Below, piece after piece: positions 41,905 through 50,342 of a stretch of 64,000 bases of DNA. Source of the stretch: Actinokineospora sp. NBRC 105648. GTDB taxonomy: Bacteria > Actinomycetota > Actinomycetes > Mycobacteriales > Pseudonocardiaceae. Positions within the stretch are counted from its first letter, which is position 1. Each line of letters opens with the position of its first letter. A program made the translations under genes and the position numbers. The stretch spans positions 62,001 through 126,000 of the forward strand of contig NZ_BSTR01000004.1 in NCBI RefSeq assembly GCF_030269645.1, given 5' to 3'. The notes under the pieces were generated by a model. The model saw only the letters and a list, made by a program, of their open reading frames with translations, made no database searches and was not told the DNA's origin.

Positions 41905-42645
41905 GTGTACGTGGACGAGACCGGCGCTGACACCACCGACACCACCGCGGACGACGCGGGCCACGACGAGTTGACCGTCGAGGTCGGCGGCGAGGGCTAC
42001 GAGGTCCAGGAGAACTACGACTACGACCAGGACGGCCACAACGACACCGCCGTGGTCCAGACCGAAGAGGGCTACATGGCCTTCACCGACACCGACGGCG
42101 ACGGCACCGCCGACACCATGGTCGAGCTCGACCAGGACGGCAACGTCACCGCGGCCGCCGAGTACAGCGAGGCCTCCGGCGAGTGGACCGAGGCCGAGGC
42201 GGGCTCGGTGCACAACCCGTCCGGCGACGGCGCCGACGACGGCCACGGAACCGGTCACACCGCCCCCTCGAACGACGACGACAGCAACACCCACACGACC
42301 ACGCACACCTCCGGCGGCGGTGACGACATCACCGTCGACACCAAGGACGGCGACGTGGCGGCGGGCGCCGCGGAGTACGACGCGGACGGCGACGGCAAGA
42401 ACGACACCGCGGTCACCACCGACCAGCAGGGCAACACCTACGCGTTCACCGACTCCGACGGCGACGGCGAGGCCGACGAGGCCATCGTGATCGAGGCCGA
42501 CGGCGACGTGACCGTGGCCCAGCACACCGGTGAGGACGAGTGGACCACCGTCGAGACCGGTCACATCGGTGCCGACGGCTCGTACTCCTCCGACAGCACC
42601 GCCGCGGCCCCCGCCTCCGGCTCGGACTCGGCCTGGACCAGCTGA
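41905..42645 (+). CDS. Acidic protein with four Dx(D/Q/G)xDG calcium-type repeats
   Basis: 246 residues, very rich in Asp, Gly and Thr. Two homologous halves (about 23-100 and 142-222), each with DxDx(D/Q)DG-type loops: DYDQDGHND at 39-47, DTDGDGTAD at 62-70, DADGDGKND at 159-167 and DSDGDGEAD at 183-191. A Thr/His/Asp linker joins the halves. The loops resemble EF-hand-like or thrombospondin type 3 calcium sites. No signal peptide is visible. It follows the dynamin gene by 91 bp and ends in a strong terminator. Function unknown; calcium binding is inferred. Confidence 0.75.
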   Translation: MYVDETGADTTDTTADDAGHDELTVEVGGEGYEVQENYDYDQDGHNDTAVVQTEEGYMAFTDTDGDGTADTMVELDQDGNVTAAAEYSEASGEWTEAEAGSVHNPSGDGADDGHGTGHTAPSNDDDSNTHTTTHTSGGGDDITVDTKDGDVAAGAAEYDADGDGKNDTAVTTDQQGNTYAFTDSDGDGEADEAIVIEADGDVTVAQHTGEDEWTTVETGHIGADGSYSSDSTAAAPASGSDSAWTS

Positions 42646-42680
42646 TTTGTGTTGATCACCGCACGGTGAGTGAGATAGGA

Positions 42681-42717
42681 AAAGATCCCGGCGCGCCACT
42701 GGCGCACCGGGATCTTT
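42681..42717 (+). terminator. Intrinsic terminator after the acidic repeat gene
   Basis: AAAGATCCCGG (42681-42691) pairs with CCGGGATCTTT (42707-42717), with further internal pairing CGCC/GGCG. A T-run closes the stem on the plus strand: a classic Rho-independent structure. Confidence 0.85.
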
Positions 42718-42972
42718 CTCGTTCCGGCCCGCTGACGTGGGCAGATTCACTGTGGGTCACGACCGTTCGGTAACCGGACACCTTGGTGGCCGATCATGAC
42801 CCTCGCATCCGGGTACTGAATCGATCCCCTTATCGTTCTTGTGAGAGAACCGACAGGCAAGGTATCGGTTACCTGCCGGTCACTTCGCTAACCTCAACAC
42901 ATTCCCTTCACGGCACGTACCCGCTCCACCCGGGCGGGTGCTCAGCCATTCGGTTAGGACGCCGCCGTCCCG

Positions 42973-43018
42973 GTCAGGGCAGTGGTGTCCTGACTGGCAT
43001 TTCGGCGTTCAGTCAGGA
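42973..43018 (+). promoter_or_regulatory. Mutually exclusive hairpins in the pckG leader
   Basis: Segment 1 GTCAGG (42973-42978) can pair with CCTGAC (42989-42994). The same segment 2, extended as TCCTGACTG (42988-42996), pairs perfectly with CAGTCAGGA (43010-43018), which contains the AGGAG ribosome-binding site 11 nt before the start. Forming 1:2 frees the site; forming 2:3 hides it. This looks like a translational switch. Upstream, 42718-42972 has no gene; it contains an inverted repeat ACCGACAGG/CCTGCCGGT (42849-42880), possibly an operator. Confidence 0.45.
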
Positions 43019-43029
43019 GACGAGGCGAG

Positions 43030-44853
43030 ATGACGGCAGTGACAATCCCTGGCGTTGACCAGGCACCGACTACGCACAAACGGCTCCTGGCGTGGGTGCG
43101 GGAGGTGGCCGAGCTGACCGCTCCCGAGCAGGTCGTCTGGGTCGACGGGTCCGAGGAGGAATGGACCCGGCTCACCGACAAGCTGGTGGACGCGGGCACC
43201 TTCACGCGTCTGGACAAGAAGCCGAACTCGTTCTACGCGGCGTCGGACCCCAACGACGTCGCCCGCGTCGAGGAGCGCACCTTCATCTGCTCGGTCGACG
43301 AGGCCGACGCGGGTCCCACCAACAACTGGATGGACCCGGCCGAGATGAAGGGGCTGATGACCGAGCTGTACCGGGGCTCGATGCGCGGCCGCACCATGTA
43401 CGTGATCCCGTTCTGCATGGGCCCGCTCGAGGCGGACAGCCCGATGCTGGGCGTGGAGATCACCGACTCCGAGTACGTCGTGGTCTCGATGAAGATCATG
43501 ACCCGGATGGGCACCAAGGCGCTGGAGAAGTTCTTCGACGCCGAGGGCAAGGAGCGCGACTTCGTGCCCGCGCTGCACTCGATCGGCGCGCCGCTGGAGC
43601 CGGGTCAGGCCGACGTCGCGTGGCCGTGCAGTGACACCAAGTACATCGTGCACTTCCCGGAGGAGCGGCTGATCTGGAGCTACGGCTCCGGCTACGGCGG
43701 CAACGCGCTGCTGGGCAAGAAGTGCTACTCGCTGCGGATCGCCTCGGTGATCGGCCGCGACGAGGGCTGGCTGGCCGAGCACATGCTGATCCTCAAGCTG
43801 ACCTCCCCCGAGGACAAGGTCTACTTCGTCGCGGCCGCGTTCCCCAGCGCCTGCGGCAAGACCAACCTGGCGATGCTGGAGCCGACCATCCCGGGCTGGC
43901 GGGTCGAGACCATCGGCGACGACATCGCCTGGATGCGCTTCGGCGAGGACGGCCGCCTGTACGCGGTCAACCCGGAGAACGGCTTCTTCGGCGTCGCCCC
44001 GGGCACCGACTTCCACACCAACCCGAACGCGATGCGCACCATCGCCAAGGGCAACTCGCTGTTCACCAACGTCGCGCTGACCGACGACGGCGACATCTGG
44101 TGGGAGGGCATCGGCGAGCCGCCCGCGCACCTCACCTCGTGGAAGAAGGCCGACTGGACCCCGGAGTCCGACGAGAAGGCCGCGCACCCGAACTCGCGCT
44201 ACTGCACGCCGATCGACCAGTGCGACACCAAGGCGCCGGAGTGGGACGACCCGAAGGGCGTGCCGATCTCGGCGATCTTCTTCGGCGGGCGGCGGGCGAC
44301 CACCATCCCGCTGATCACCGAGTCGCGCGACTGGCAGCACGGCACCTTCATGGGTGCCACGCTCTCCAGCGAGACCACCGCGGCCGCGGTCGGCAAGACC
44401 GGCGTCGTGCGCCGCGACCCGATGGCGATGCTGCCGTTCATCGGCTACAACGCCGGTGACTACTTCAACCACTGGATCGAGACCGGCAAGCGCGCCGACG
44501 CCACCAAGCTGCCGAAGATCTTCTACGTCAACTGGTTCCGCCGTGGCGACGACAAGCGCTTCCTGTGGCCCGGGTTCGGCGAGAACAGCCGGATCCTGAA
44601 GTGGGCGATCGAGCGCATCGAGGGCAAGGCCACCGCCCGCGAGACCCCGATCGGCTGGGTGCCCACCGCCGACGAGCTCGACCTGTCCGGCCTGGACGGC
44701 GCCCGCGCCGACATCGAGGCCGCGCTCGAGGTCGACGCCGAGGAGTGGCGCGCGGAGCTGCCGCTCATCGAGGAGTGGTTCGACAAGATCGGCGACAAGC
44801 TGCCGACCCCGCTGCGCGACGAGTTCGAGGCGCTCAAGCAGCGCCTGGGCTAG
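43030..44853 (+). CDS. pckG: Phosphoenolpyruvate carboxykinase (GTP)
   Basis: 607 residues, full length for the GTP-dependent family. Visible: [54 protein letters not shown] (P-loop with reactive Cys), [12 protein letters not shown] (metal site), [13 protein letters not shown] and [12 protein letters not shown]. It converts oxaloacetate plus GTP to phosphoenolpyruvate plus CO2 in gluconeogenesis. ATG 43030 sits behind a switch-like leader. A strong hairpin follows. Confidence 0.97.
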   Translation: MTAVTIPGVDQAPTTHKRLLAWVREVAELTAPEQVVWVDGSEEEWTRLTDKLVDAGTFTRLDKKPNSFYAASDPNDVARVEERTFICSVDEADAGPTNNWMDPAEMKGLMTELYRGSMRGRTMYVIPFCMGPLEADSPMLGVEITDSEYVVVSMKIMTRMGTKALEKFFDAEGKERDFVPALHSIGAPLEPGQADVAWPCSDTKYIVHFPEERLIWSYGSGYGGNALLGKKCYSLRIASVIGRDEGWLAEHMLILKLTSPEDKVYFVAAAFPSACGKTNLAMLEPTIPGWRVETIGDDIAWMRFGEDGRLYAVNPENGFFGVAPGTDFHTNPNAMRTIAKGNSLFTNVALTDDGDIWWEGIGEPPAHLTSWKKADWTPESDEKAAHPNSRYCTPIDQCDTKAPEWDDPKGVPISAIFFGGRRATTIPLITESRDWQHGTFMGATLSSETTAAAVGKTGVVRRDPMAMLPFIGYNAGDYFNHWIETGKRADATKLPKIFYVNWFRRGDDKRFLWPGFGENSRILKWAIERIEGKATARETPIGWVPTADELDLSGLDGARADIEAALEVDAEEWRAELPLIEEWFDKIGDKLPTPLRDEFEALKQRLG

Positions 44854-44865
44854 CCCGCCAGACCC

Positions 44866-44901
44866 CCGGAGGCCACCGTGCACGCGCACGGTGGCCTCCG
44901 G
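44866..44901. terminator. Hairpin terminator after pckG
   Basis: A perfect 16-bp stem CCGGAGGCCACCGTGC / GCACGGTGGCCTCCGG with an ACGC loop, followed by TGTATTTCT, 12 bp after the pckG stop. Confidence 0.85.
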
Positions 44902-44971
44902 TGTATTTCTCCCCGGACCGGCCTCCCGTCTGCGACAGTGAGCGCGGGCGCGGAGACAAACGGGAGGTCCG

Positions 44972-45193
44972 GTGCGCGCAGACCGCACATGGCGCTGGGA
45001 GCGCTCGGGGTACGACGAGCGCGTGCACGCCTTCCCCGCCGACGAGCTGGCCAGCTTCGTCGAGGCCGCCTGCACCCACACCGTGCCCTACGCCAAGGTC
45101 ACCCGCGGCCACGCGGGCGCCCGGTGCCTGCGCTGCCTGCTCATCGTCGGTGACCAGCTCGTCGCCCGGGTGGCCGGTCCCCCGGCTGGCTGA
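44972..45193 (+). CDS. Small hypothetical protein with CxH...CxxC pattern
   Basis: 73 residues from GTG 44972, with GGGAGG just upstream. Sequence features: WRWERSGYDERVHAFPADELASFVEAA, then CTHTVPYAKVTRGHAGARCLRCL, in which CxH and CxxC could form a zinc site, and a hydrophobic end. Family not recognised. Confidence 0.6.
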   Translation: MRADRTWRWERSGYDERVHAFPADELASFVEAACTHTVPYAKVTRGHAGARCLRCLLIVGDQLVARVAGPPAG

Positions 45194-45200
45194 GTTCGCC

Positions 45201-45367
45201 TGTGGATCGTTCTGTGGGTAGCGCCGCCGACCGCTGTGGATCATGGGTGCGCGCGCCCTGGGCTGGGCGCTTGTCGGGAGATCATTCGTGCCGCTAGCCC
45301 CAGGTGTCCCAACTGCACCAGAGTTGTCCACAGCCTGGGGACAAGGTTGTGCACAGCCTGTGGAAAC
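45201..45367. promoter_or_regulatory. Second cluster of DnaA-box-like 9-mers
   Basis: One perfect box TTGTCCACA (45324-45332) and near-matches: TGTGGATCG (45201-45209), TGTGGATCA (45235-45243), TTGTGCACA (45347-45355) and TGTGGAAAC (45359-45367). They lie in the 294-bp gap between the small 73-residue gene and the DUF3311 gene, where no other feature is seen. Functional meaning unknown; the sites are weaker than those upstream of dnaB. Confidence 0.35.
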
Positions 45368-45487
45368 GATGGGCCGAATGGGGTCGGTGACTGACCGATC
45401 GCGATCACGTCCGGTCAACCAGTGACGTGACGGCCATCTCGTTCTAGGGTGTCGCGGCAACACTCCCGCTACCGGAGCGAGGTCGTG

Positions 45488-45757
45488 ATGGCGCCACCCC
45501 CGAGGACAGGCATCCGCTGGAGCTGGTGGAACCTGCTGCTGCTGGTCCCCCTGGTCCTGTTGATCACACCGATCTTCAACCGCACCGGTCCCGCGCTGTT
45601 CGGGATGCCGTTCTACTACTGGTTCCAGCTCGCCGGGGTGGTGATCGGGGTCGGCGCCACGTCGGTCGTGTTCGCGATGACCAGGGACCGGCCGACACCC
45701 CCGCCGCCCGGGCCCGACCGCGGCGTGGACACCCTCGACGAGGGGGCGCGGCCGTGA
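45488..45757 (+). CDS. DUF3311 small membrane protein
   Basis: 89 residues, two membrane helices (WWNLLLLVPLVLLITPIFN and FYYWFQLAGVVIGVGATSVVFAM) and a Pro-rich tail. This matches DUF3311 proteins, which regularly precede solute:sodium symporter genes and are probably small accessory subunits. The stop overlaps the GTG of the symporter gene by 4 bp. ATG 45488 fits the ribosome-binding site better than the upstream in-frame start. Confidence 0.85.
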   Translation: MAPPPRTGIRWSWWNLLLLVPLVLLITPIFNRTGPALFGMPFYYWFQLAGVVIGVGATSVVFAMTRDRPTPPPPGPDRGVDTLDEGARP

Positions 45758-47388
45758 AGTGGACCGAGTTGATCGTCTTCACGCTGCTGTTCGGCGTGGT
45801 GACCGTGCTGGGTTTCGTGGCCGCGCGCTGGCAGGCGGGCAGCACGCTCGACCACCTCGACGAGTGGGGCCTGGGCGGGCGCAAGTTCGGCTCGTGGATC
45901 ACCTGGTTCCTGATCGGCGGTGACGTCTACACGGCCTACACCTTCGTCGCGGTGCCCGCGCTGATGTTCAGCGCGGGCGCGGCGGGCTTCTTCGCGCTGC
46001 CGTACACGGTGATCCTCTACCCGCTGGCGTTCATGCCGCTGCTGCGCATCTGGTCGGTCTCGCGCTCGCACGGCTACGTCACCCCGGCCGACTTCGTGCG
46101 CGGCCGCTACGGCTCCCGGGCCCTGGCGCTGCTGGTGGCGATCACCGGCATCGTGGCGACGATGCCCTACATCGCGCTGCAGCTGGTCGGGCTGGAGGCG
46201 GTGCTGCGCACGTTGGGGCTCAACGGTTCCGGCGTCGTGGGGCACCTGCCGCTGCTGATCGCGTTCGTGATCCTGGCGGTCTACACCTACCAGTCCGGGC
46301 TGCGCGCGCCCGCGCTGATCGCCTTCGTCAAGGACATCCTGGTCTACGTGGTGATCATCGTCGCGGTGGTCTACCTGCCGATCAAGCTCGGCGGCTGGTC
46401 GTCGATCTTCGGCGCGGCCGAGGCGAAGTTCGCCGCCACCCCGGCGCCGGGCGACGGGATCCTGCTCAACGCCAACAACCAGCTGCAGTACGCCACCCTC
46501 GCGCTCGGGTCCGCGCTCGCGCTGTTCCTCTACCCGCACTCGCTCACCGGCGTGCTCGCCTCCCGCGGCCGCAAGGTGATCAAGCGGAACATGACGGCGC
46601 TGCCCGCGTACTCGCTGCTGCTGGGTCTGTTGGCGCTGCTGGGTTTCGTGGCCATCGCGGCCGGGACCGCGCCGATCACCAACCGGGCCACCGGCAACCC
46701 GGACACCAACACGATCATCCCGAACCTGTTCGAGCAGCAGTTCCCGTCCTGGTTCGCCGGGATCGCCTTCGCCGCCATCGGCATCGGCGCGCTGGTGCCC
46801 GCGGCGATCATGTCGATCGCGGCGGCGAACCTGTGGACCCGCAACGTCTACAAGGAGTTCATCCACCAGCGGGCCACCCCGAAGGAGGAGGCCCGGCAGG
46901 CGAAGCTGGCCTCGCTGGTGGTGAAGTTCGGCGCGGTCGCGTTCGTGCTGTTCATCGATCCGCAGTTCTCCATCGACCTGCAGCTGATCGGCGGGGTGAT
47001 GATCCTGCAGACGCTGCCCGCGGTGGCGATCGCGCTCTACACCCGGTGGTTCCACATCTGGGGGCTGATCAGCGGCTGGGTCGTCGGGATGGGCTGGGGG
47101 ATGCTGATCCTGTTCAACATCCCCAGCGCGGACGGGAAACGCGCGCACTTCGGCGCCTCCGCGCTGAAGCTGGGCGAGCTGAACGTGTTCGGCTGGCACC
47201 CGTTCGGCGGCTCGACCGTGCAGATCTACGTCGGGTTCGTGGCCCTGGTGGCGAACCTGGTCGTCGCGGTGGTGGTGACCGCGCTCGCGCGCCGGTTCCG
47301 GGTGTTCAACGGCACCGACCAGACCAACCCGGCGGACTACCACGTCGACGAGGACGACAAGAAGCTGCGGGCCATCGCCGCGCACTAG
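45754..47388 (+). CDS. Solute:sodium symporter, MctC/MctP-like
   Basis: 544 residues, about 13 membrane helices. WGLGGRKFGSWITWFLIGGDVYTAYTFVAVP, GYVTPADFVRGRYGSRALALLVAITGIVATMPYIALQL and ALALFLYPHSLTGVLASRG are typical of the SSS family subgroup taking up monocarboxylates (acetate, pyruvate, propionate). Pairing with DUF3311 is characteristic of this group. Lying next to pckG, it may feed gluconeogenesis from organic acids. A perfect 17-bp hairpin follows. Confidence 0.9.
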   Translation: MKWTELIVFTLLFGVVTVLGFVAARWQAGSTLDHLDEWGLGGRKFGSWITWFLIGGDVYTAYTFVAVPALMFSAGAAGFFALPYTVILYPLAFMPLLRIWSVSRSHGYVTPADFVRGRYGSRALALLVAITGIVATMPYIALQLVGLEAVLRTLGLNGSGVVGHLPLLIAFVILAVYTYQSGLRAPALIAFVKDILVYVVIIVAVVYLPIKLGGWSSIFGAAEAKFAATPAPGDGILLNANNQLQYATLALGSALALFLYPHSLTGVLASRGRKVIKRNMTALPAYSLLLGLLALLGFVAIAAGTAPITNRATGNPDTNTIIPNLFEQQFPSWFAGIAFAAIGIGALVPAAIMSIAAANLWTRNVYKEFIHQRATPKEEARQAKLASLVVKFGAVAFVLFIDPQFSIDLQLIGGVMILQTLPAVAIALYTRWFHIWGLISGWVVGMGWGMLILFNIPSADGKRAHFGASALKLGELNVFGWHPFGGSTVQIYVGFVALVANLVVAVVVTALARRFRVFNGTDQTNPADYHVDEDDKKLRAIAAH

Positions 47389-47405
47389 CGCGGTGCCGTC
47401 GATGA

Positions 47406-47445
47406 GAGAGCGGTGTGCGGGCTTTGCCGCCCGCACACCGCTCTC
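47406..47445. terminator. Hairpin terminator between symporter and small membrane gene
   Basis: A perfect 17-bp stem GAGAGCGGTGTGCGGGC / GCCCGCACACCGCTCTC with a 6-nt loop, in the gap between convergent genes. Confidence 0.8.
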
Positions 47446-47495
47446 CTGTCGGAACTGATGCGTTCTGGGAGATCAGCGGGTTGGAGATCAGCGGG

Positions 47496-47828
47496 TCAGC
47501 GTCTGCGGACGAGGGTGGTCGCGACCAGCACGGCGGCGCTGATCAGCGCGGGCACCGCACCGGCCAGCAGCCCGATCACCACCAGCCCGGCGATCATGGC
47601 GGCGACCAGGAGCAGGGCCAGGTGCAGTGTGGGCGCCCAGCCACCGAGCAGCCGTTCGGCGATGACCAGCAGGCGCTCGTGCGTGGTGCGGCGCGGCGGC
47701 GGCCGGTCGGCCACGACGGGCGACGCGGGCGCGTGCGGCCGTGGCGGGGTCAGGTCCGATTCTTCGAAGGTGAGGCGCAGGGTGCGGCGGTCGTCCGTCC
47801 GAACGGACTCCGTTCCTGTCACGGTCAC
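47496..47828 (-). CDS. Small hypothetical membrane protein
   Basis: 110 residues. A soluble Pro/Arg-rich N-terminus (EESDLTPPRPHAPASPVVADRPPPRR) is followed by HERLLVIAERLLGG and two adjacent hydrophobic helices (ALLLVAAMIAGLVVIGLLAG and ALISAAVLVATTL) before VRRR. Codon use is typical. Family not recognised. Starts close to a 410-bp non-coding region. Confidence 0.6.
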   Translation of the reverse strand: MTVTGTESVRTDDRRTLRLTFEESDLTPPRPHAPASPVVADRPPPRRTTHERLLVIAERLLGGWAPTLHLALLLVAAMIAGLVVIGLLAGAVPALISAAVLVATTLVRRR

Positions 47829-48239
47829 AGCGTCGAGCTCCTTCGTGGTACTGCGGTTACCGACCAGTTTCCCCCTGATGCGGCGACGATCAGATGACTA
47901 CTCCGTAGTAGACGATGAGCGGAGCGTGTTCGTCGGTAAGCGGCATCCTTGTGACTCCCCTCACCTATCGGGTGATGCTATGACCCAGCGCTACGGCAGA
48001 TGGCCTAGAGGTACCGCCATCGATCGGCTGAAGAACTGAACGGGTGGAGTAGTAACGGTTCCGTCGGCCCAACCGCACCCACTACCGGCATTCTGGCCGC
48101 AACTTGCAGATAGCGCCCCGGTCCGCAGCCCGTTTCATTCGTTCAGAGCAGCGGTAGAACCCGTGCGTGGTACCGGCCCGCGGTCCGTTCGTCGTGCGCC
48201 GCGGGCACTTCACCGACGCCCAGCGGCTAGTTTCGGGCG
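47829..48239. other. Non-coding divergent region
   Basis: 411 bp between divergent genes, with lower GC than its surroundings. The clearest element is the inverted repeat TCACC-TATCG-GGTGA (47961-47975), a possible operator. No RNA gene or ORF is convincing. Confidence 0.4.
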
Positions 48240-48812
48240 ATGACTGTGAGCCGCTTCGGCGTCGTCGACCTGACCGCCCTGCCCGAGGACCTGGGAACCC
48301 GGATCGGCGCCATCGCCGAGAGGTCCGGGTTCGTGCCCAACATCTTCCTGGCCCTGGGCCACCGCCCGGACGAGCTGCGCGCGTTCATGGACTACCACGA
48401 CGCGCTCATGGACTCCGACGACGGACTCAGCAAGGCCGAGCGCGAGCTCGTGGTCGTCGCGACCTCGGGCGCCAACCACTGCACCTACTGCGTGGTGGCG
48501 CACGGCGCGATCCTGCGGATCCGCACCAAGGACCAGCACATCGCCGACCACGTGGCGTCGAACCCGTGGGCGGCCGAGCTGACCGACCGGCAGCGGGCCA
48601 TCGTCGACCTCGCGCTCTCGCTCGCGGTCGACTCGGCGGGCTTCGGCGAGCACGACGTGGCGGTGGCCGAGGACGCGGGCCTGACCAGGGCGGAGATCTG
48701 GGACATCGGCGCGATCACCGCGTTCTTCGCCATGTCCAACCGGCTCGCGCACCTGATGTCGTTGCGCCCCAACGACGAGTTCTTCCTGATGGGCCGGGTG
48801 CCTAGGGCGTAG
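48240..48812 (+). CDS. AhpD-like/carboxymuconolactone-decarboxylase-fold peroxidase-related protein
   Basis: 190 residues, all helical. KAERELVVVATSGANHCTYCVVAHGAILR holds the Glu and CxxCxxxH catalytic pattern of AhpD-like alkylhydroperoxidases; the C-terminal part FAMSNRLAHLMSLRPNDEFFLMG matches the peroxidase-related subgroup. It probably reduces peroxides with its CxxC pair, using an unknown partner. The 3' end overlaps the convergent ROK kinase gene by 11 bp. Confidence 0.85.
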   Translation: MTVSRFGVVDLTALPEDLGTRIGAIAERSGFVPNIFLALGHRPDELRAFMDYHDALMDSDDGLSKAERELVVVATSGANHCTYCVVAHGAILRIRTKDQHIADHVASNPWAAELTDRQRAIVDLALSLAVDSAGFGEHDVAVAEDAGLTRAEIWDIGAITAFFAMSNRLAHLMSLRPNDEFFLMGRVPRA

Positions 48813-49692
48813 CGACCAGCCGGGCGGCGCCGACCACGCCCGCGTCGGCGCCCAGCTCGGCGGGCACGACCCGCAGGTGGTGCAGGTACGGCAACCTGGC
48901 GTGCTCGACGATCGCGGCCCGGATCGGGGCGAAGAGCAGGTCGCCCGCTTTGGCCACGCCACCGCCGACCACGGCGAGGTCCAGGTCGACCACGACCGCG
49001 GTCGCGATGATCGCCTTCGCCACGGCCCGGCCGCCGCGGTCGAACGCGGCGCGGGCGATCTCGTCGCCGTGCCGCGCGGCCGCGGTGAGGTGGGCGGCGT
49101 CGGCGTGGTCGGGCGCCCGCCAGCCGGCGGTCCGCGCCCAGCGGACCAGGTTCGGCCCGCTCGCCACGGTCTCGACGCAGCCCTTGCCGCCGCAGCTGCA
49201 CAGCTCGCCGTCGTCCTCGACCACGATGTGCCCGAGGTGTCCGGCGTTCCCGGTGCGCCCGCCGTGCGGCTGGTCGTCGATGACCAGGCCGCCGCCGACA
49301 CCCGTCGACACGACCAGTCCGACCATGGACGGGGTGTCCCGGCCCGCGCCGACCCAGGACTCGCCCAACGCCATGCACAGGCCGTCGCCCGCCAGCTCGA
49401 CGCGGACCCGCGGCACGAGTTCGGCGACTCGGTCGCGCAGCGGGAAGTCGCGCCAGCCGGGGATGTTCAGCGGCGCGACGGTGCCCGCGACCGGGTCGAC
49501 CGGGCCCGCGCAGCCGATGCCGACACCCGCGACGTCGGCGGGGAGGTCGGTGAGCACGTCGCGGACGGCGGTGAACACGTCCTCGGCGTCGCCGGGCGGG
49601 GTCGGGACCTGCCGCCGCCACTGGAGCCCGCCGTCGCGGTCCACCGCGCCGACGGCGATCTTCGTCCCGCCGATGTCGATACCCAGGAACAC
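48802..49692 (-). CDS. ROK family sugar kinase (glucokinase-like)
   Basis: 296 residues: FLGIDIGGTKIAVGAVD (phosphate 1 motif), VGIGCAGPVDP, GLVVSTGVGGGLVIDD, the ROK zinc signature GHLGHIVVEDDGELCSCGGKGCVETVASG, and LAVVGGGVAKAG. Kinase rather than repressor, since no N-terminal helix-turn-helix is present. It phosphorylates glucose or an N-acetylated amino sugar with ATP; the exact sugar cannot be read. Confidence 0.9.
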   Translation of the reverse strand: MFLGIDIGGTKIAVGAVDRDGGLQWRRQVPTPPGDAEDVFTAVRDVLTDLPADVAGVGIGCAGPVDPVAGTVAPLNIPGWRDFPLRDRVAELVPRVRVELAGDGLCMALGESWVGAGRDTPSMVGLVVSTGVGGGLVIDDQPHGGRTGNAGHLGHIVVEDDGELCSCGGKGCVETVASGPNLVRWARTAGWRAPDHADAAHLTAAARHGDEIARAAFDRGGRAVAKAIIATAVVVDLDLAVVGGGVAKAGDLLFAPIRAAIVEHARLPYLHHLRVVPAELGADAGVVGAARLVATP

Positions 49693-49730
49693 CGGTGCAG
49701 TATGCGCGGCGGCCGGGGCCGGAGACGCGG

Positions 49731-49759
49731 AAGCCCGGGAACCGAAGGCTCCCGGGCTT
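49731..49759. terminator. Hairpin 1 of three between ROK and small gene
   Basis: AAGCCCGGGA (49731-49740) pairs with TCCCGGGCTT (49750-49759), 9-nt loop. Third hairpin met by transcription of the 47-residue gene, or a leader structure for the ROK gene. Confidence 0.6.
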
Positions 49760-49783
49760 GATAAACCACCTGGGCATGAAGAA

Positions 49784-49828
49784 ACCCCGTAGTGCTGCCA
49801 GGTCGGGGGTCCGCCAGCACTACGGGGT
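49784..49828. terminator. Hairpin 2 of three
   Basis: ACCCCGTAGTGCTG (49784-49797) pairs perfectly with CAGCACTACGGGGT (49815-49828), 17-nt loop. Confidence 0.6.
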
Positions 49829-49867
49829 CAACCGGAACATCGTGCTCAGCCCCGGTCGTGTTACACA

Positions 49868-49901
49868 GAACCGAGATGTGCCCTGCATCACATCTCGGTT
49901 C
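49868..49901. terminator. Hairpin 3 of three
   Basis: GAACCGAGATGTG (49868-49880) pairs perfectly with CACATCTCGGTTC (49889-49901), 8-nt loop, 10 bp past the stop of the 47-residue gene on the minus strand. Confidence 0.7.
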
Positions 49902-49911
49902 CGGCTCTTGG

Positions 49912-50055
49912 TCAGCGCCAGACGTTCTGGGTCTGGGCGAGGGTGATCAGCTCGTGGCGCATCGACGGCGTGGCGGCCTGGTCGATGGCGCGGTTCACCG
50001 CCTTGCGAGTGCGGGCCTCGGCGCGGCGGGCGCGGATCTTCGCGGCGACGTTCAT
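49912..50055 (-). CDS. Small basic protein, 47 residues
   Basis: MNVAAKIRARRAEARTRKAV, then NRAIDQAATPSMRHELITL and AQTQNVWR. Highly basic helical N-terminus and a conserved-looking C-terminus. The upstream extension to 50169 is open but reads unlike a protein; GGAGC lies before ATG 50055. Such short Arg/Ala-rich proteins occur in many actinobacteria and remain uncharacterised. Nucleic-acid binding is a guess from charge only. Followed by three successive hairpins. Confidence 0.6.
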   Translation of the reverse strand: MNVAAKIRARRAEARTRKAVNRAIDQAATPSMRHELITLAQTQNVWR

Positions 50056-50342
50056 TGCTCCTGCATCCCCTTTGAGAGGTCTTCCTGCCGTCCTGGCTGG
50101 GCGGCATGCCTCAAGTATGCACCTCGAAGCCGCTCGATGCACGTGTTTGTCCGGTGAACTGGCGCACACACCGATGAATCATCGGTTGTTAACTGAAGTT
50201 AACCGGGTCCTGTCCGGTTAGTCGGGTGATCTGGCGGACACGTGCGTAACGTGCGCCGAGGTCCGCGCGACTGGCGATCGGGATGCATAGGGCTATCTAG
50301 CAATGAAGCTAGAGAAGTGGATACGGCGCCATCGAGGGCGCG
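50056..50342. other. Non-coding region upstream of the small basic gene
   Basis: 287 bp, locally AT-richer. Contains GTTAAC-TGAA-GTTAAC (50178-50193) and CCGAT-GAATC-ATCGG (50171 region), two small inverted repeats that may belong to a promoter or operator. No ORF with coding character. Confidence 0.35.

Noticed and set aside
47961-48040. A tRNA-like stretch around ATGGCCTAGAGGTACCGCC
   Set aside because: No cloverleaf with matching acceptor and anticodon stems can be drawn.
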